64,000 nt of DNA, taken from NCBI RefSeq assembly GCF_013034685.1, contig NZ_WQGO01000001.1, forward strand, positions 806,001-870,000, read 5' to 3'. The notes below the pieces were generated by a model, which saw nothing but the letters and a program-made list of their open reading frames with translations, was not told the origin of the DNA and searched no databases. Positions 33,513 through 43,264 of the stretch are shown here, one piece after another; within the stretch, counting starts at the first letter, position 1; each line of letters opens with the position of its first letter. A program made the position numbers and the translations under genes. The DNA is from Ruegeria lacuscaerulensis (GTDB lineage Bacteria > Pseudomonadota > Alphaproteobacteria > Rhodobacterales > Rhodobacteraceae).

Positions 33513-35911
33513 CCCCGCATCGCTTTGCCTTGCGGATCGTAGGGCGAAGCAGAAATGACCCGCGCGGGACGCTCGACGCCAACCACATGCACGGACAACT
33601 CGGTCCCCGGCTCGGCCTTGTCGCGGTTAACCAGGGCCATCGCCAGAGATTTGCCGGTGTAGTGCCCGTAGCCGCCCGAGGTCACATAACCCACCCGCTC
33701 ATCACTCGACCAGATCGGTTCATACCCGCTGGCATCCGCATCCAGCGCATCGACCTCTAGCGTGACCTGAACCTGCGCTGGTCCGTTGCCGTCGCGTTCG
33801 GCCATGGCGGCCTCTTTGCCCACAAAGGATTTGTCCCAGTCGATCCAACGATCCATCCCGGTCATGCCCGGCGTGTACGCCTGAGTAAATTCAGCCGACC
33901 AGATCCCAAAGCTTTTCTCAAGTCGCGTAGACAGCATCGCGTTAAAGCCACATTCGCGGATGCCTTCGTCAGCCCCGGCCTCAAGCAAAATTCGGCGCAG
34001 TTTGATGTGATCACCATAGCGGCAATTGATCTCATAGCCTTTCTCGCCCGTCACCGACATGCGGGCCACGCGCGCGCGGACCAGACCGATGTCGAAATCC
34101 CCACAGCCCATGAAAGGAAGGCCTGCGATATCCTGCTCGGCCAGTTTTTCGACCACCGCCTGCGACTTCGGTCCAACCACACCGAACCCGCAATATTCCT
34201 CACCAAGATCGCGGACCGAGACACCGTCAATCATGTGGTCATCGAACCAGCGCATGTGCCAGGCCCGCAGGTAGTAGCTACCCATGATCCACCAGGTGCC
34301 ATCGCCCCAGTTAAGGACAGTCAGATCACCTTTGAGCCGCCCGTTCTCGCCCAGCATCGGGGCAAGCTTGGCACGCCCCGGCGCAGGCAGTTTCGAAGCC
34401 ATGACCCTGTCCAGCCAAACCTGCGCATTGGGGCCGCTGACCTCGAAACGCGAAAAGCCGGAAATATCCATCAGGCCAACGCCTTCGCGGATCGCCTTAC
34501 ATTCCCCGGCCACGATATCGTGCGCGTTGGATCGCTTGAGCGTCGGCGTTTCTTCAAACCCTTTGGGCGCGAAATAGAGCGGCACCTCAAGATCCCAACT
34601 GACGCCCCACTTGCACCCGGCCTCGGTCATCGCGTCGTGCGCGGGGGCCATTTTCAGCGGGCGGCCTGCGGGCAGTTGCTCGTTCGGATAGGTCATCACG
34701 AAGCGGCGCGAATAGAACTGCCCCGTGGTTTCGCGGATATACCGCTTGTTCTGCGCAAAATCCCCGAACCGCGCCACATCCATCGGCCACGCATCGGCCT
34801 CGGGCTCACCATGGATCATCCACTCGGCCAGTGTTTTGCCAACGCCGCCGCCCTGTAGGAACCCGGCCATCACCGCACAGGCCGACCAATAGCCGCGCTT
34901 GCCCGGCACCGGCCCGACCAGAGGGTTGCCGTCGGGCGCAAAGGTAAACGCGCCGTTCACCCAGGTCTTGATGCCCACATTCTGGATCGACGGATACCGC
35001 TCAAAGCCCAGCGTCAGCTCATTTTCGATCCGATCCAGCTGTTCCTGAAACAGTTCCTCGCCGTAATTCCACGGCGCGCCGTCCATGGCCCAGTGTTCGT
35101 GCTCGACCTCGTAGATACCGACCAGAACACCCTTCTGGTCCTGCCGCATATAGGTGAAGCCTTCGAGGTCGACGGTCATCGGCATCTCAAAATCCGCCTG
35201 CGCGACCTCGGGCACAGTATCGGTGATCAGATAGTGGTGCTTCAGCGGCGAGACCGGCAGTTCAACCCCCGCCATGCGCCCCACCTGTTTGGCCCACAGA
35301 CCGGCCGCGTTGACCACATGTTCACAGGTAATGGTTCCTTTGTCGGTGACAACTTCCCAACCATCCGCCGTCTGCGTCAGGCTTTCTACCTTGGTTTCCT
35401 CATAGTATTCCGCACCGCGTTTTTTCGCCGCCGTGGCGTAGGCCTGCACGGTTCCGGTCGTGTCGATATAGCCTTCGCGATCTGCCCACATCGCACCCAA
35501 GACGCCTTCGGTTGACATGATTGGGCAGCGTTTCTGGGCCTCCTCCGGTGTCAACAATTCGCAATCATCAATTCCGATGGACTGGAAGATGCGGTAATTG
35601 GCCTGCAACCACTCCCAACGCTCGGGTGTACCAGCCAAAGTCAGACCACCAGTCATGTGCAGGCCGATATTCTGGCCGGATTCTTTCTCGATCTCGCTCA
35701 GCAGGTCGATTGTATAGGCTTGCAACGCCGCCATGTTGGGATCGGCGTTCAACGCATGGATACCGCCCGCCGCATGCCAAGACGACCCCGAGGCCAACCG
35801 CCGCCGCTCCAGCATAACCACATCCGACCAGCCAAACTTGGCCAGATGATACAATACCGACGCCCCCACGACGCCGCCCCCAATGACCACTACGCGATAC
35901 TGAGATTTCAT
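33509..35911 (-). CDS. dimethylglycine/sarcosine dehydrogenase-like protein (DAO plus GcvT domains)
   Basis: An 800-residue flavoprotein. Residues 5-380 form the DAO domain (VVVIGGGVVGASVLYHL; GSSWHAAGGIHAL, the covalent-FAD region), a linker FAO_M domain follows, and the C-terminal 400 residues form the GcvT-type folate domain (DISGFSRFEVSGP; YGYH-like C-terminus SGGYGHYTGKSLAMAL). Such enzymes oxidatively demethylate dimethylglycine or sarcosine and pass the one-carbon unit to tetrahydrofolate. I start at the ATG at 35911, after GGGGAGGG; 14 codons upstream are open. First gene of the operon. Confidence 0.9.
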   Translation of the reverse strand: MKSQYRVVVIGGGVVGASVLYHLAKFGWSDVVMLERRRLASGSSWHAAGGIHALNADPNMAALQAYTIDLLSEIEKESGQNIGLHMTGGLTLAGTPERWEWLQANYRIFQSIGIDDCELLTPEEAQKRCPIMSTEGVLGAMWADREGYIDTTGTVQAYATAAKKRGAEYYEETKVESLTQTADGWEVVTDKGTITCEHVVNAAGLWAKQVGRMAGVELPVSPLKHHYLITDTVPEVAQADFEMPMTVDLEGFTYMRQDQKGVLVGIYEVEHEHWAMDGAPWNYGEELFQEQLDRIENELTLGFERYPSIQNVGIKTWVNGAFTFAPDGNPLVGPVPGKRGYWSACAVMAGFLQGGGVGKTLAEWMIHGEPEADAWPMDVARFGDFAQNKRYIRETTGQFYSRRFVMTYPNEQLPAGRPLKMAPAHDAMTEAGCKWGVSWDLEVPLYFAPKGFEETPTLKRSNAHDIVAGECKAIREGVGLMDISGFSRFEVSGPNAQVWLDRVMASKLPAPGRAKLAPMLGENGRLKGDLTVLNWGDGTWWIMGSYYLRAWHMRWFDDHMIDGVSVRDLGEEYCGFGVVGPKSQAVVEKLAEQDIAGLPFMGCGDFDIGLVRARVARMSVTGEKGYEINCRYGDHIKLRRILLEAGADEGIRECGFNAMLSTRLEKSFGIWSAEFTQAYTPGMTGMDRWIDWDKSFVGKEAAMAERDGNGPAQVQVTLEVDALDADASGYEPIWSSDERVGYVTSGGYGHYTGKSLAMALVNRDKAEPGTELSVHVVGVERPARVISASPYDPQGKAMRG

Positions 35912-35951
35912 CTTGCCCTCCCCTGCATGGCTCGCGGAGAACGCTAGACGC

Positions 35952-35985
35952 ACTGTTCATATCTGTCTAGACATTTCTGTACAGT
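35952..35985. promoter_or_regulatory. extended dyad upstream of the methylamine operon (candidate TetR operator)
   Basis: The centre is the perfect palindrome TGTCTAGACA (35964-35973). Further out, ACTGT (35952-35956) and ACAGT (35981-35985) are exact reverse complements around the same centre, with several more matching positions between. A second small palindrome, CTGTACAG (35977-35984), lies inside the right arm. The site is 41 bases before the first gene of an operon that contains its own TetR gene, which suggests autoregulation. Confidence 0.6.
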
Positions 35986-36022
35986 TCTGAACTTTAGAAC
36001 GCCTCTCGGGGTTCAATGGGCC

Positions 36023-36652
36023 TTAAAGCTGGGCGCTGTGGCGGCTGGCGACCTTATCGAACCACGCAAGCGTCGCCGAATTTTCCTGCGGGATCCGCAT
36101 CTTGATCACCCGAGCGAAATCCACAAACACAAAGGTCGAGATATCGGCCAGCGTAAACTCTGGCCCAGCCACATTGGCACTGTCTTTCAGCCGATTTTCA
36201 AGCATCGCAAAGAACCGTTCCACCCGCTCGACCCCGCGCTGCGCCAGCTCGGGAATTTGGGCATATTTTGCAGGACCGGGAATCGCTCGTCCTTCGAAAG
36301 CTGGATGCGCGTTGCGCAGCGCCTCGGCCACAGGGGCACCGCCGTGCTGTTCGACGATGCTGTTCCACATCAAAACCAACCCTTTTTCATCCGGGGTACG
36401 CCCCATCAGCGGCGGTTCTGGGAACTGCGCCTCAAGATAGGCCGCGATTCCGAGGTTTTCGGTCAACACCGTCCCTTCATCCGTCACCAGCACGGGCAGC
36501 GTGGCACTAGGGTTGATCGCACGGAAATCCTCAGCCAGCTGTTCCCCTTTTGCGATCGAGATATCGCGGGTCTCAATCTCCAGCCCTTTTTCAGCAATGA
36601 ACATCCGCGCGCGGCGTGGGTTCGGGGCAGTCGAGCAATCGTAGAATAGCAT
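36023..36652 (-). CDS. glutathione S-transferase family protein
   Basis: A 209-residue protein. The thioredoxin-fold N-terminus is MLFYDCSTAPNPRRARMFI, with INPSATLPVLVTDEG (the cis-Pro that binds glutathione) and LTENLGIAAYLE completing the glutathione site. A helical C-terminal domain contains FTLADISTFVFVDF, with the N-capping Asp motif. The catalytic Ser/Cys position in the start segment is C6/S7. Substrate unknown; it is followed 12 bases earlier on the same strand by the methyltransferase gene. Confidence 0.88.
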   Translation of the reverse strand: MLFYDCSTAPNPRRARMFIAEKGLEIETRDISIAKGEQLAEDFRAINPSATLPVLVTDEGTVLTENLGIAAYLEAQFPEPPLMGRTPDEKGLVLMWNSIVEQHGGAPVAEALRNAHPAFEGRAIPGPAKYAQIPELAQRGVERVERFFAMLENRLKDSANVAGPEFTLADISTFVFVDFARVIKMRIPQENSATLAWFDKVASRHSAQL

Positions 36653-36664
36653 TAGCAGCCCCCT

Positions 36665-37162
36665 TCAGCGGCGATAGATGAAACAACGCCCTTCAACTGC
36701 TCCGTCTGGCAGAGGCAATTCGCTCAGCCCATCAAAATACATCCGGTCGCTGGAGACCATCAATCCGCCCTCGGCCAGAAGCGGCTCGATCAACGGGGAC
36801 ACGAACCGGGCAAAAGCGTCGTTCTTTTCGCGGTTATGCCCGCCCAGATCGGCATGGATCAAACTGGCCGTAGCGCCGAATCGATCCAGCGATGCGGGCA
36901 ACGTCTCGCGCACATCGCCCAAAATCACCAGATCTTCCGGCGGGGTCGAATCCGGGTGCGAGGCCACGGCGCGTTCGAACACATAGACCGGGCGGTTCCG
37001 CACATACTGCACCATGTGGTGATAAGTACGGCCATTACCCAGGCCCAGCTCGAACACCGGCCCGTCCATCCCCTGCGTTTGAGCGATGGCATAGTCCAGG
37101 CAGGCCCGTTGCGAGACCATGCGGTCAATGAACAGATCGAGGCGGCTTTGGGGATCGGGCAC
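36665..37162 (-). CDS. small class I SAM-dependent methyltransferase (Methyltransf_17-like)
   Basis: A 165-residue protein starting at the GTG at 37162 (VPDPQSRLDL), with AGGAG about nine bases upstream; no ATG fits. The SAM-binding loop is VFELGLGNGRTYHHM, and HPDSTPP and the C-terminal GRCFIYRR follow. The same three blocks occur in the protein encoded at 53424-53900, so the two are paralogues of one small family that I associate with Methyltransf_17. The methyl acceptor is unknown. The gene lies just upstream of the glutathione transferase gene and may be co-transcribed with it. Confidence 0.75.
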   Translation of the reverse strand: MPDPQSRLDLFIDRMVSQRACLDYAIAQTQGMDGPVFELGLGNGRTYHHMVQYVRNRPVYVFERAVASHPDSTPPEDLVILGDVRETLPASLDRFGATASLIHADLGGHNREKNDAFARFVSPLIEPLLAEGGLMVSSDRMYFDGLSELPLPDGAVEGRCFIYRR

Positions 37163-37395
37163 GGGAAAATCTCTCCTTGATAGTTGCCGAAGCTTAATCA
37201 GGCATCGACGCCGCCTGTGATGACAAATCCTCAAGGGTTTGTGTAGGCAATTTCGCGTCAGTTTCATATTCCCGCGACATTTCAGCCCAAGAACGGGTTT
37301 GACTAATCAGGCCCAACCGCGCGAAACTGCGACAAAAAACACGGGGAGTTGATCAAGCCTATGCCGAGTGACGGCCGAACGGGTGGGAAACCCGC

Positions 37396-39168
37396 ATGAC
37401 TGCGTTGTTGTCTGTCAGGGACCTCAGCATCGGCTTCGGTGCGGGTGAGGCCGTGGTTCAGGGGGTCAGTTTCGACGTCGAGGCCGGGCAGACTTTGGCG
37501 TTGGTGGGCGAGTCCGGGTCTGGAAAAACCATCACGTGCCGCGCGGCGCTTCGCATCCTGCCGCGCACGGCCCAGATACGCAGCGGCACCATTACTCTGA
37601 ATGATTCCAAAGGATTGGAAGACCTGACGGCAATCAGTGAGCGCCAGATGCGTGACATTCGCGGCAATCGGGTCTCGATGATTTTTCAGGAACCGATGCG
37701 GTCGCTGTCGCCCTTGCACAAGATCGGCAATCAGGTCAGCGAGGTTCTGTGGCTGCATCGCGGCGCGTCCGAGGCGCAGGCCCGCAAAGAAGTTCTGACC
37801 CAGTTCGAACGCGTGGGCTTTCCTGACCCCCAGCGCGCCTATGATTCTTACCCGTTCGAGCTGTCCGGCGGCATGCGCCAACGTGCGATGATTGCCATGG
37901 CAATGGTTGCCAAGCCGGAACTGCTGATCGCGGATGAGCCAACCACCGCGCTTGACGTCACCACGCAGGCGCAGGTTTTGGGGTTGATCAAAGAGTTGCA
38001 GCGCGAGACGGGCATGGCGCTGATCCTTGTGACCCACGACCTGGGCGTCGTTGCCAATATGGCCGAACAAGTGGTCGTTATGCACAAGGGTAGGGTGATG
38101 GAATCCGGGGCGGCCGCGCCTATTTTGACCACACCTGCGCATCCCTACACCCAGCAATTGTTCAACGCCGCGCCCCAGATTCCCGACAAGGAAGCTGTCG
38201 GCATACCGATGCCCAGCGAGGACCTGATCCTGCAAATGAACAGTGTCTCCAAAACCTATACCATGCGCTCCAGCAAAGGGTGGCAAGGCGACCGGCTGAT
38301 CCATGCCTGTCGCGGTGTCGATCTGAATCTGGCACGTGGCAAGACACTGGCCATTGTCGGCGAAAGCGGATCGGGCAAAACCACGGCGGCCCGCATTGCG
38401 CTCGGGGCCGAGCCCCCCGATCCGGGCGGAGAGGTTCTGTTTCGCACCGCGCCCGACGCCGACCCGATCACGGTTCACCACATGACCCGCGCCCAGCGCA
38501 CTGCGTTTCAGCGCAAGGCGCAGATGGTGTTTCAGGACCCCTACAGCTCGCTCAGCCCGCGGATGCGCATTCAGGACGCGATGACCGAGCCGTTGGAGAT
38601 CCACAAGATCGGCTTGCCCGCCGAACAACGGGACAAAGCGGCCGAGATGCTGCAACGGGTCGGGCTGAACGCCGACATGCTGAAACGCTATCCTCACGCG
38701 TTTTCAGGCGGTCAGCGACAGCGGCTTTCCATCGCACGGGCGATGATGCTGGACCCACAGCTGATTGTCTGTGACGAGCCGACCTCGGCTTTGGATGTCT
38801 CGGTGCAGGAACAGATCCTGACGCTGCTGGAAAACCTGCAAGACAGCTTGAAACTGTCCTATTTCTTTATCTCGCACGACCTTGCGGTCGTGGCGCGCAT
38901 CGCAGACGAAGTTGCAGTGATGCGCCGGGGCCTTGTGGTGGAACAAGCCCCGCCCGAGACACTGTTCTACAACCCGCACCACCCCTACACAAAGGCGCTG
39001 ATCGCCGCACAACCGGAACCCGACATCAACCGGCCCATCGACCTGAATTTGGTTGCTTTGGGCGCCGGTTCGCCCGACAGTTGGGATGACGCCTTCCGAT
39101 TTACCGACTCCGTGATACCATCATTGGTGGAAATGGAGCCCGGCCATAAGGTACGATGCCATGTTTAA
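37396..39168 (+). CDS. peptide-type ABC transporter ATP-binding protein, tandem ATPase
   Basis: A 590-residue fusion of two ATPase domains, as in the DppD-DppF type. Each half has Walker A ([13 protein letters not shown] and [13 protein letters not shown]), a signature ([12 protein letters not shown] and [12 protein letters not shown]) and Walker B ([12 protein letters not shown] and [12 protein letters not shown]), all intact. The C-terminal oligopeptide-transporter segment after the second domain contains HHPYTKALI. It is first of five coupled genes. Its stop overlaps the start of the binding protein gene by eight bases. A 233-base gap upstream holds the promoter. Confidence 0.93.
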   Translation: MTALLSVRDLSIGFGAGEAVVQGVSFDVEAGQTLALVGESGSGKTITCRAALRILPRTAQIRSGTITLNDSKGLEDLTAISERQMRDIRGNRVSMIFQEPMRSLSPLHKIGNQVSEVLWLHRGASEAQARKEVLTQFERVGFPDPQRAYDSYPFELSGGMRQRAMIAMAMVAKPELLIADEPTTALDVTTQAQVLGLIKELQRETGMALILVTHDLGVVANMAEQVVVMHKGRVMESGAAAPILTTPAHPYTQQLFNAAPQIPDKEAVGIPMPSEDLILQMNSVSKTYTMRSSKGWQGDRLIHACRGVDLNLARGKTLAIVGESGSGKTTAARIALGAEPPDPGGEVLFRTAPDADPITVHHMTRAQRTAFQRKAQMVFQDPYSSLSPRMRIQDAMTEPLEIHKIGLPAEQRDKAAEMLQRVGLNADMLKRYPHAFSGGQRQRLSIARAMMLDPQLIVCDEPTSALDVSVQEQILTLLENLQDSLKLSYFFISHDLAVVARIADEVAVMRRGLVVEQAPPETLFYNPHHPYTKALIAAQPEPDINRPIDLNLVALGAGSPDSWDDAFRFTDSVIPSLVEMEPGHKVRCHV

Positions 39169-41071
39169 GACCACTCGCCCCCTGATCCTGGCAGCCGCAA
39201 TGTCGGCGCTGTGGTTTCTGCCCGCCACAGCAGAGACCCCCACCCCTCAGGAAAGCGCGTTCTGGGAAGACGAAGTGGCCGCCGGAAACATGCCTCCCGT
39301 CGCAGAACGCCTACCGGCTGAGCCGCTGGTGGTCGATCTGGCCGCCAAGGGGCGTGAGTTCGGAACGCCGGGCGGCACGTTGCGCACCATGGTGACGCGA
39401 TCCAAGGACATTCGGCAGATGGTGGTCTATGGCTATGCCCGCCTGGTCGGTTTTGACGAAGATTACGAAATTGTCCCTGATCTGCTGGAATCCTTCACCA
39501 ATGAAGACAACCGCAAATTCACCCTGAACCTGCGCGAAGGCCACAAATGGTCCGATGGGTCGCCCTTTACGTCCGAAGATTTTCGATACTGGTGGGAGGA
39601 CGTAGCCAATAACGAATTGCTCAGCCCGTCGGGGCCGCCGGATTTCCTGATTGTCGAAGGCAAGAGCCCGGCCGTCACTTTCCCTGACGAAACGACCATC
39701 GTGTTCGAATGGGCCGACCCGAACCCTGATTTCCTGCAGTCACTGGCACAGGCGCGCCCGCCGTTCATCTACCGCCCATCCGCGTTTCTGAAACAATATC
39801 ACGAGAGCTTCGCTGACGCCGATAAGCTGGCCTTTCAGGTCGAAGACGCCCGCGTCAAAAGCTGGGCGGCGCTACATAACAAGCTGGATAACCTCTATAA
39901 GTTCGACAATCACGAGCTGCCGACGCTGCAACCTTGGCTGAATGCCAGCTCTGGCAAAAAGATCCGGCACAACTTTGTTCGCAACCCCTATTACCACCGC
40001 ATCGACAGCAAAGGTGTGCAACTACCCTATATCGACGTGGTCGAGATGGAGATCGTGGCACCCGGTCTGGTCGCCGCCAAGACCAATGCGGGCGAGACCG
40101 ATTTGCAAGGGCGTGGGCTGGCGTTCCGGGACGCCTCGATCCTGAAAAAGGGTGAAGCCGGGGGGAATTACAAAACCCTGCTGTGGAAAACCGGTGTTGC
40201 CTCGCAGATTGCGATTTATCCCAACCTGAACTTTGCCGATGACGGATGGCGAGAAGTTCTGCGCGACGTGCGTGTGCGTCGCGCGCTGTCGCTGGCCATT
40301 GACCGCAAGACGATCAATCAGGCGCTGTACTTCAAACTGGCGCAACCGGGTGCGATGTCGGTTTTGCCTGCCTCACCCTTCTATGACGAGGAAAACGCCA
40401 AGGCCTGGGCGCAATATGACATCGAAACCGCAAACGCTTTGCTGGACGAAGCTGGCCTGAACCAGCGCGATAAGGATGGTATTCGTTTGCTACCCGATGG
40501 CCGCCCGATGGAACTGATCATTGAAACCGCCGGTGAGCGGCAAGAGGTCGAGAACGCCTTGCAGATCGTTACCGACACATGGCGCGAGATAGGCGTCGAT
40601 CTGGTGATGCGCCCGCTGGACCGGGACATCCTGCGGAACCGGGTGTTTGCGGGGAATACCATGGCCTCGGTCTGGTTTGGCTGGGATGACGGTATCCCGC
40701 AGGCCCACACCTCACCCGCCTATCTGGCACCCACCGATCAGGTGTTTCTGGCCTGGCCGAAATGGGGGCAGTATTACCAGACCGGCGGCGATGTCGGCGA
40801 AGCGCCCGATATGCCCGAGGCCGAGCGCCTGATGGAACTTGCCCATGACTGGGAAATCGCCACATCGGATGACGAACGCAAGGCCGTCTGGTCCGAGATG
40901 CTGAAGATCCACGCCGATCAGCTTTATGCCATCGGCATTCTGAATGGCGCCCCGCAGCCCATCGTTGTGTCCAACCGCCTGCGCAACGTGCCCGAACAGG
41001 CCATGTGGGCATGGGAACCCGGCGCGCATTTCGGCATCCATCGCCCCGACGAGTTCTACTTCGCCGACTGA
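39161..41071 (+). CDS. peptide-type ABC transporter substrate-binding protein
   Basis: A 636-residue periplasmic binding protein of cluster C (family 5). A signal peptide runs over residues 1-24 (LILAAAMSALWFLPATAET). The conserved family segments are LRTMVTRSKDIRQMVVYGYA, FTLNLREGHKWSDGSPFTSEDF and ALSLAIDRKTINQALY. This size, above the usual 530, together with the YxxxGV-rich C-terminus, fits the subgroup that imports larger or modified peptides or other organic solutes. The ligand cannot be deduced. The CoA-transferase in the same operon argues for an acid substrate. Confidence 0.9.
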   Translation: MFKTTRPLILAAAMSALWFLPATAETPTPQESAFWEDEVAAGNMPPVAERLPAEPLVVDLAAKGREFGTPGGTLRTMVTRSKDIRQMVVYGYARLVGFDEDYEIVPDLLESFTNEDNRKFTLNLREGHKWSDGSPFTSEDFRYWWEDVANNELLSPSGPPDFLIVEGKSPAVTFPDETTIVFEWADPNPDFLQSLAQARPPFIYRPSAFLKQYHESFADADKLAFQVEDARVKSWAALHNKLDNLYKFDNHELPTLQPWLNASSGKKIRHNFVRNPYYHRIDSKGVQLPYIDVVEMEIVAPGLVAAKTNAGETDLQGRGLAFRDASILKKGEAGGNYKTLLWKTGVASQIAIYPNLNFADDGWREVLRDVRVRRALSLAIDRKTINQALYFKLAQPGAMSVLPASPFYDEENAKAWAQYDIETANALLDEAGLNQRDKDGIRLLPDGRPMELIIETAGERQEVENALQIVTDTWREIGVDLVMRPLDRDILRNRVFAGNTMASVWFGWDDGIPQAHTSPAYLAPTDQVFLAWPKWGQYYQTGGDVGEAPDMPEAERLMELAHDWEIATSDDERKAVWSEMLKIHADQLYAIGILNGAPQPIVVSNRLRNVPEQAMWAWEPGAHFGIHRPDEFYFAD

Positions 41072-41084
41072 CAGGAGCAGCTAA

Positions 41085-42113
41085 ATGGTAATGCTGCGCT
41101 ACGCGGTGTATCGCTTTTTCACGATGCTGCTGACACTGCTTGTGGTGTCGGTTCTGATCTTCGTGATCATCAACCTGCCGCCTGGCGATTACCTCAGCAA
41201 CCAAATCGCCGAGCTTCAGGCCTCAGGGCAATCCGCCGGTGTGGCCAAGGCCGAATTCTTGCGTACCGAATACGCGCTGGACCGTCCGATGTGGGAGCAA
41301 TACCTGATCTGGATGGGCTTCTGGCCCGGCCCCCATGGGTTTGAGGGGCTGATTCAAGGCAATTACGGCTGGTCCTTTGAATTTGACCGCCCGGTGGCCG
41401 AGATTGTGGGCGACACCCTGTGGCTGACCGTTGTGGTGAACCTTGCCGCAATCCTGTTTGTCTATGCGGTCGCTTTGCCGCTTGGTGTCCTTGCGGCGGC
41501 ACGATCACGGACGTGGATCGACTATACCTCGGCCTTTGTGGGCTATCTGGGTCTGGCCACACCGAACTTCTTGCTGGCCCTGATCCTGTTCTACTACGGC
41601 CACCAATATTTCAACTTGCCCATCGGCGGGCTCATGGACCCGATTTACGAGGGTGAGCCGATGAGCTGGGACAAGATGAAATCCATCCTTCTCCACCTGA
41701 TTGTGCCGACCTTTGTAATCGGTACCTCGGGCGCCTCGGCGATGATGCAACGGCTGCGCGCGAATATGCTGGACGAGCTGGGCAAACCCTATGTGGAAAC
41801 CGCCATCGCAAAAGGCATGGCCCCGTCGCGGATGCTAACCAAATATCCGCTGCGCGTGGCCTTCAACCCGTTTGTCGCCGATATCGGCAACCTGCTGCCC
41901 TCGATGGTGTCTGGGTCGGTTCTGGTCTCGGTGGTGCTAGGGCTGCAAACCATCGGCCCGACCTTGCTGACCGCGCTGAAGACGCAGGATCAGTTCCTGT
42001 CTGCCTTCATCCTGATGTTCGTCGCACTGCTGACGCTGATCGGGACAATGATTTCGGACATCTTGCTGGTCATGTTGGACCCGCGAATTCGGTATGAGGG
42101 GCGTGAAGCATGA
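41085..42113 (+). CDS. peptide-type ABC transporter permease (DppB-like)
   Basis: A 342-residue inner-membrane permease with six predicted segments. The DppB/OppB N-terminus is YAVYRFFTMLLTLLVVSVLIF, and the cytoplasmic ATPase-contact loop is MLDELGKPYVETAIAKGMAP (the EAA region). AGGAG precedes the ATG. Its last four bases overlap the second permease gene, so the two subunits of the channel should be made in equal amounts. Confidence 0.92.
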   Translation: MVMLRYAVYRFFTMLLTLLVVSVLIFVIINLPPGDYLSNQIAELQASGQSAGVAKAEFLRTEYALDRPMWEQYLIWMGFWPGPHGFEGLIQGNYGWSFEFDRPVAEIVGDTLWLTVVVNLAAILFVYAVALPLGVLAAARSRTWIDYTSAFVGYLGLATPNFLLALILFYYGHQYFNLPIGGLMDPIYEGEPMSWDKMKSILLHLIVPTFVIGTSGASAMMQRLRANMLDELGKPYVETAIAKGMAPSRMLTKYPLRVAFNPFVADIGNLLPSMVSGSVLVSVVLGLQTIGPTLLTALKTQDQFLSAFILMFVALLTLIGTMISDILLVMLDPRIRYEGREA

Positions 42114-43264
42114 CCAAACGCTCTGACGGTCGCTATGTCGACGATGCCCCCTTCGATCCAGACGCCGCCCTGCAACAGCTCGAGCGAGCTGATCTGGACG
42201 CCCCCAACTGGCTGCTGGTCTGGCGCAAGTTCCGCACGCACAAACTGGGCTTGATCTCGGGTATCTTCTTGCTGCTGTGCTACCTGATGCTGCCCTTTGC
42301 CGGGTTCATTGCCCCCTATGGTGCGAATGAACGCAATGACGAGCATCTTTATGCCCCGCCCCAAAGCGTCAACTGGTTCCACGAAGGCGAATTCGTCGGT
42401 CCGTTTGTCTACCCGACGGTGATCGAGGCCGACCTTGAGACCTTCCAGTGGAAAGCCGTGACTGACACCAGCGATCCGCGCCCGCTCCAGTTCTTTTGTG
42501 AAGGGGCCGAGTACAGGCTGGCGGGGCTGATCAAGTCGGACACGCATTTGTTCTGTGCGCCCGAAGGGGCAACGCTGTTCCTGTGGGGGTCCGACCGTCT
42601 GGGCCGGGATGTCTTCAGCCGCATTCTCTATGGCGCGCAACTGTCACTGACCGTGGGCCTGATCGGCATCTCGGTGTCGTTCTTCCTGGGCATCCTGTTC
42701 GGGTCGATGGCGGGCTATTTCGGCGGCAAGATCGACTGGGTCATCAACCGCGTCATCGAGATTCTACGCTCACTGCCCGAACTGCCATTGTGGCTGGCCT
42801 TGTCTGCAGCGGTGCCCTCGAACTGGAGCCCAGTGGCAGTGTTCTTCATAATCTCGATCATCCTCGGGATACTCGACTGGCCCGGCCTTGCCCGATCTGT
42901 GCGCGCCAAGTTCCTGTCGTTGCGCGAGGAAGAATATGTGCGCGCAGCCGAAATGATGGGTGCAAGCTCGGGCCGTGTGATCCGCAAGCACCTGCTGCCG
43001 AACTTCATGTCCCACCTTATTGCCTCGGCCACTCTGTCGATCCCGGCGATGATCTTGGGGGAAACGGCGCTGTCTTTCCTGGGCCTCGGCCTGCGGGCTC
43101 CAGCGGTTAGTTGGGGCGTGATGCTGAACGATGCACAGAACCTCGCCTCGATCGAGATCTACCCGTGGACGGCAATCCCGATGCTGCCGATCATCGTGGT
43201 GGTGCTGGCCTTCAACTTCCTTGGCGACGGGCTGCGCGACAGTCTCGACCCCTATCAGCAATGA
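42110..43264 (+). CDS. peptide-type ABC transporter permease (DppC-like)
   Basis: A 384-residue permease. After a cytoplasmic N-terminus of about 40 residues, one membrane segment is followed by an unusually long periplasmic loop (about residues 70-160) and then five more segments. The family signature is FLWGSDRLGRDVFSRILYGA, and the EAA loop is YVRAAEMMGASSGRVIRKHL. Its stop overlaps the CoA-transferase start by four bases. Confidence 0.92.
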   Translation: MTKRSDGRYVDDAPFDPDAALQQLERADLDAPNWLLVWRKFRTHKLGLISGIFLLLCYLMLPFAGFIAPYGANERNDEHLYAPPQSVNWFHEGEFVGPFVYPTVIEADLETFQWKAVTDTSDPRPLQFFCEGAEYRLAGLIKSDTHLFCAPEGATLFLWGSDRLGRDVFSRILYGAQLSLTVGLIGISVSFFLGILFGSMAGYFGGKIDWVINRVIEILRSLPELPLWLALSAAVPSNWSPVAVFFIISIILGILDWPGLARSVRAKFLSLREEEYVRAAEMMGASSGRVIRKHLLPNFMSHLIASATLSIPAMILGETALSFLGLGLRAPAVSWGVMLNDAQNLASIEIYPWTAIPMLPIIVVVLAFNFLGDGLRDSLDPYQQ

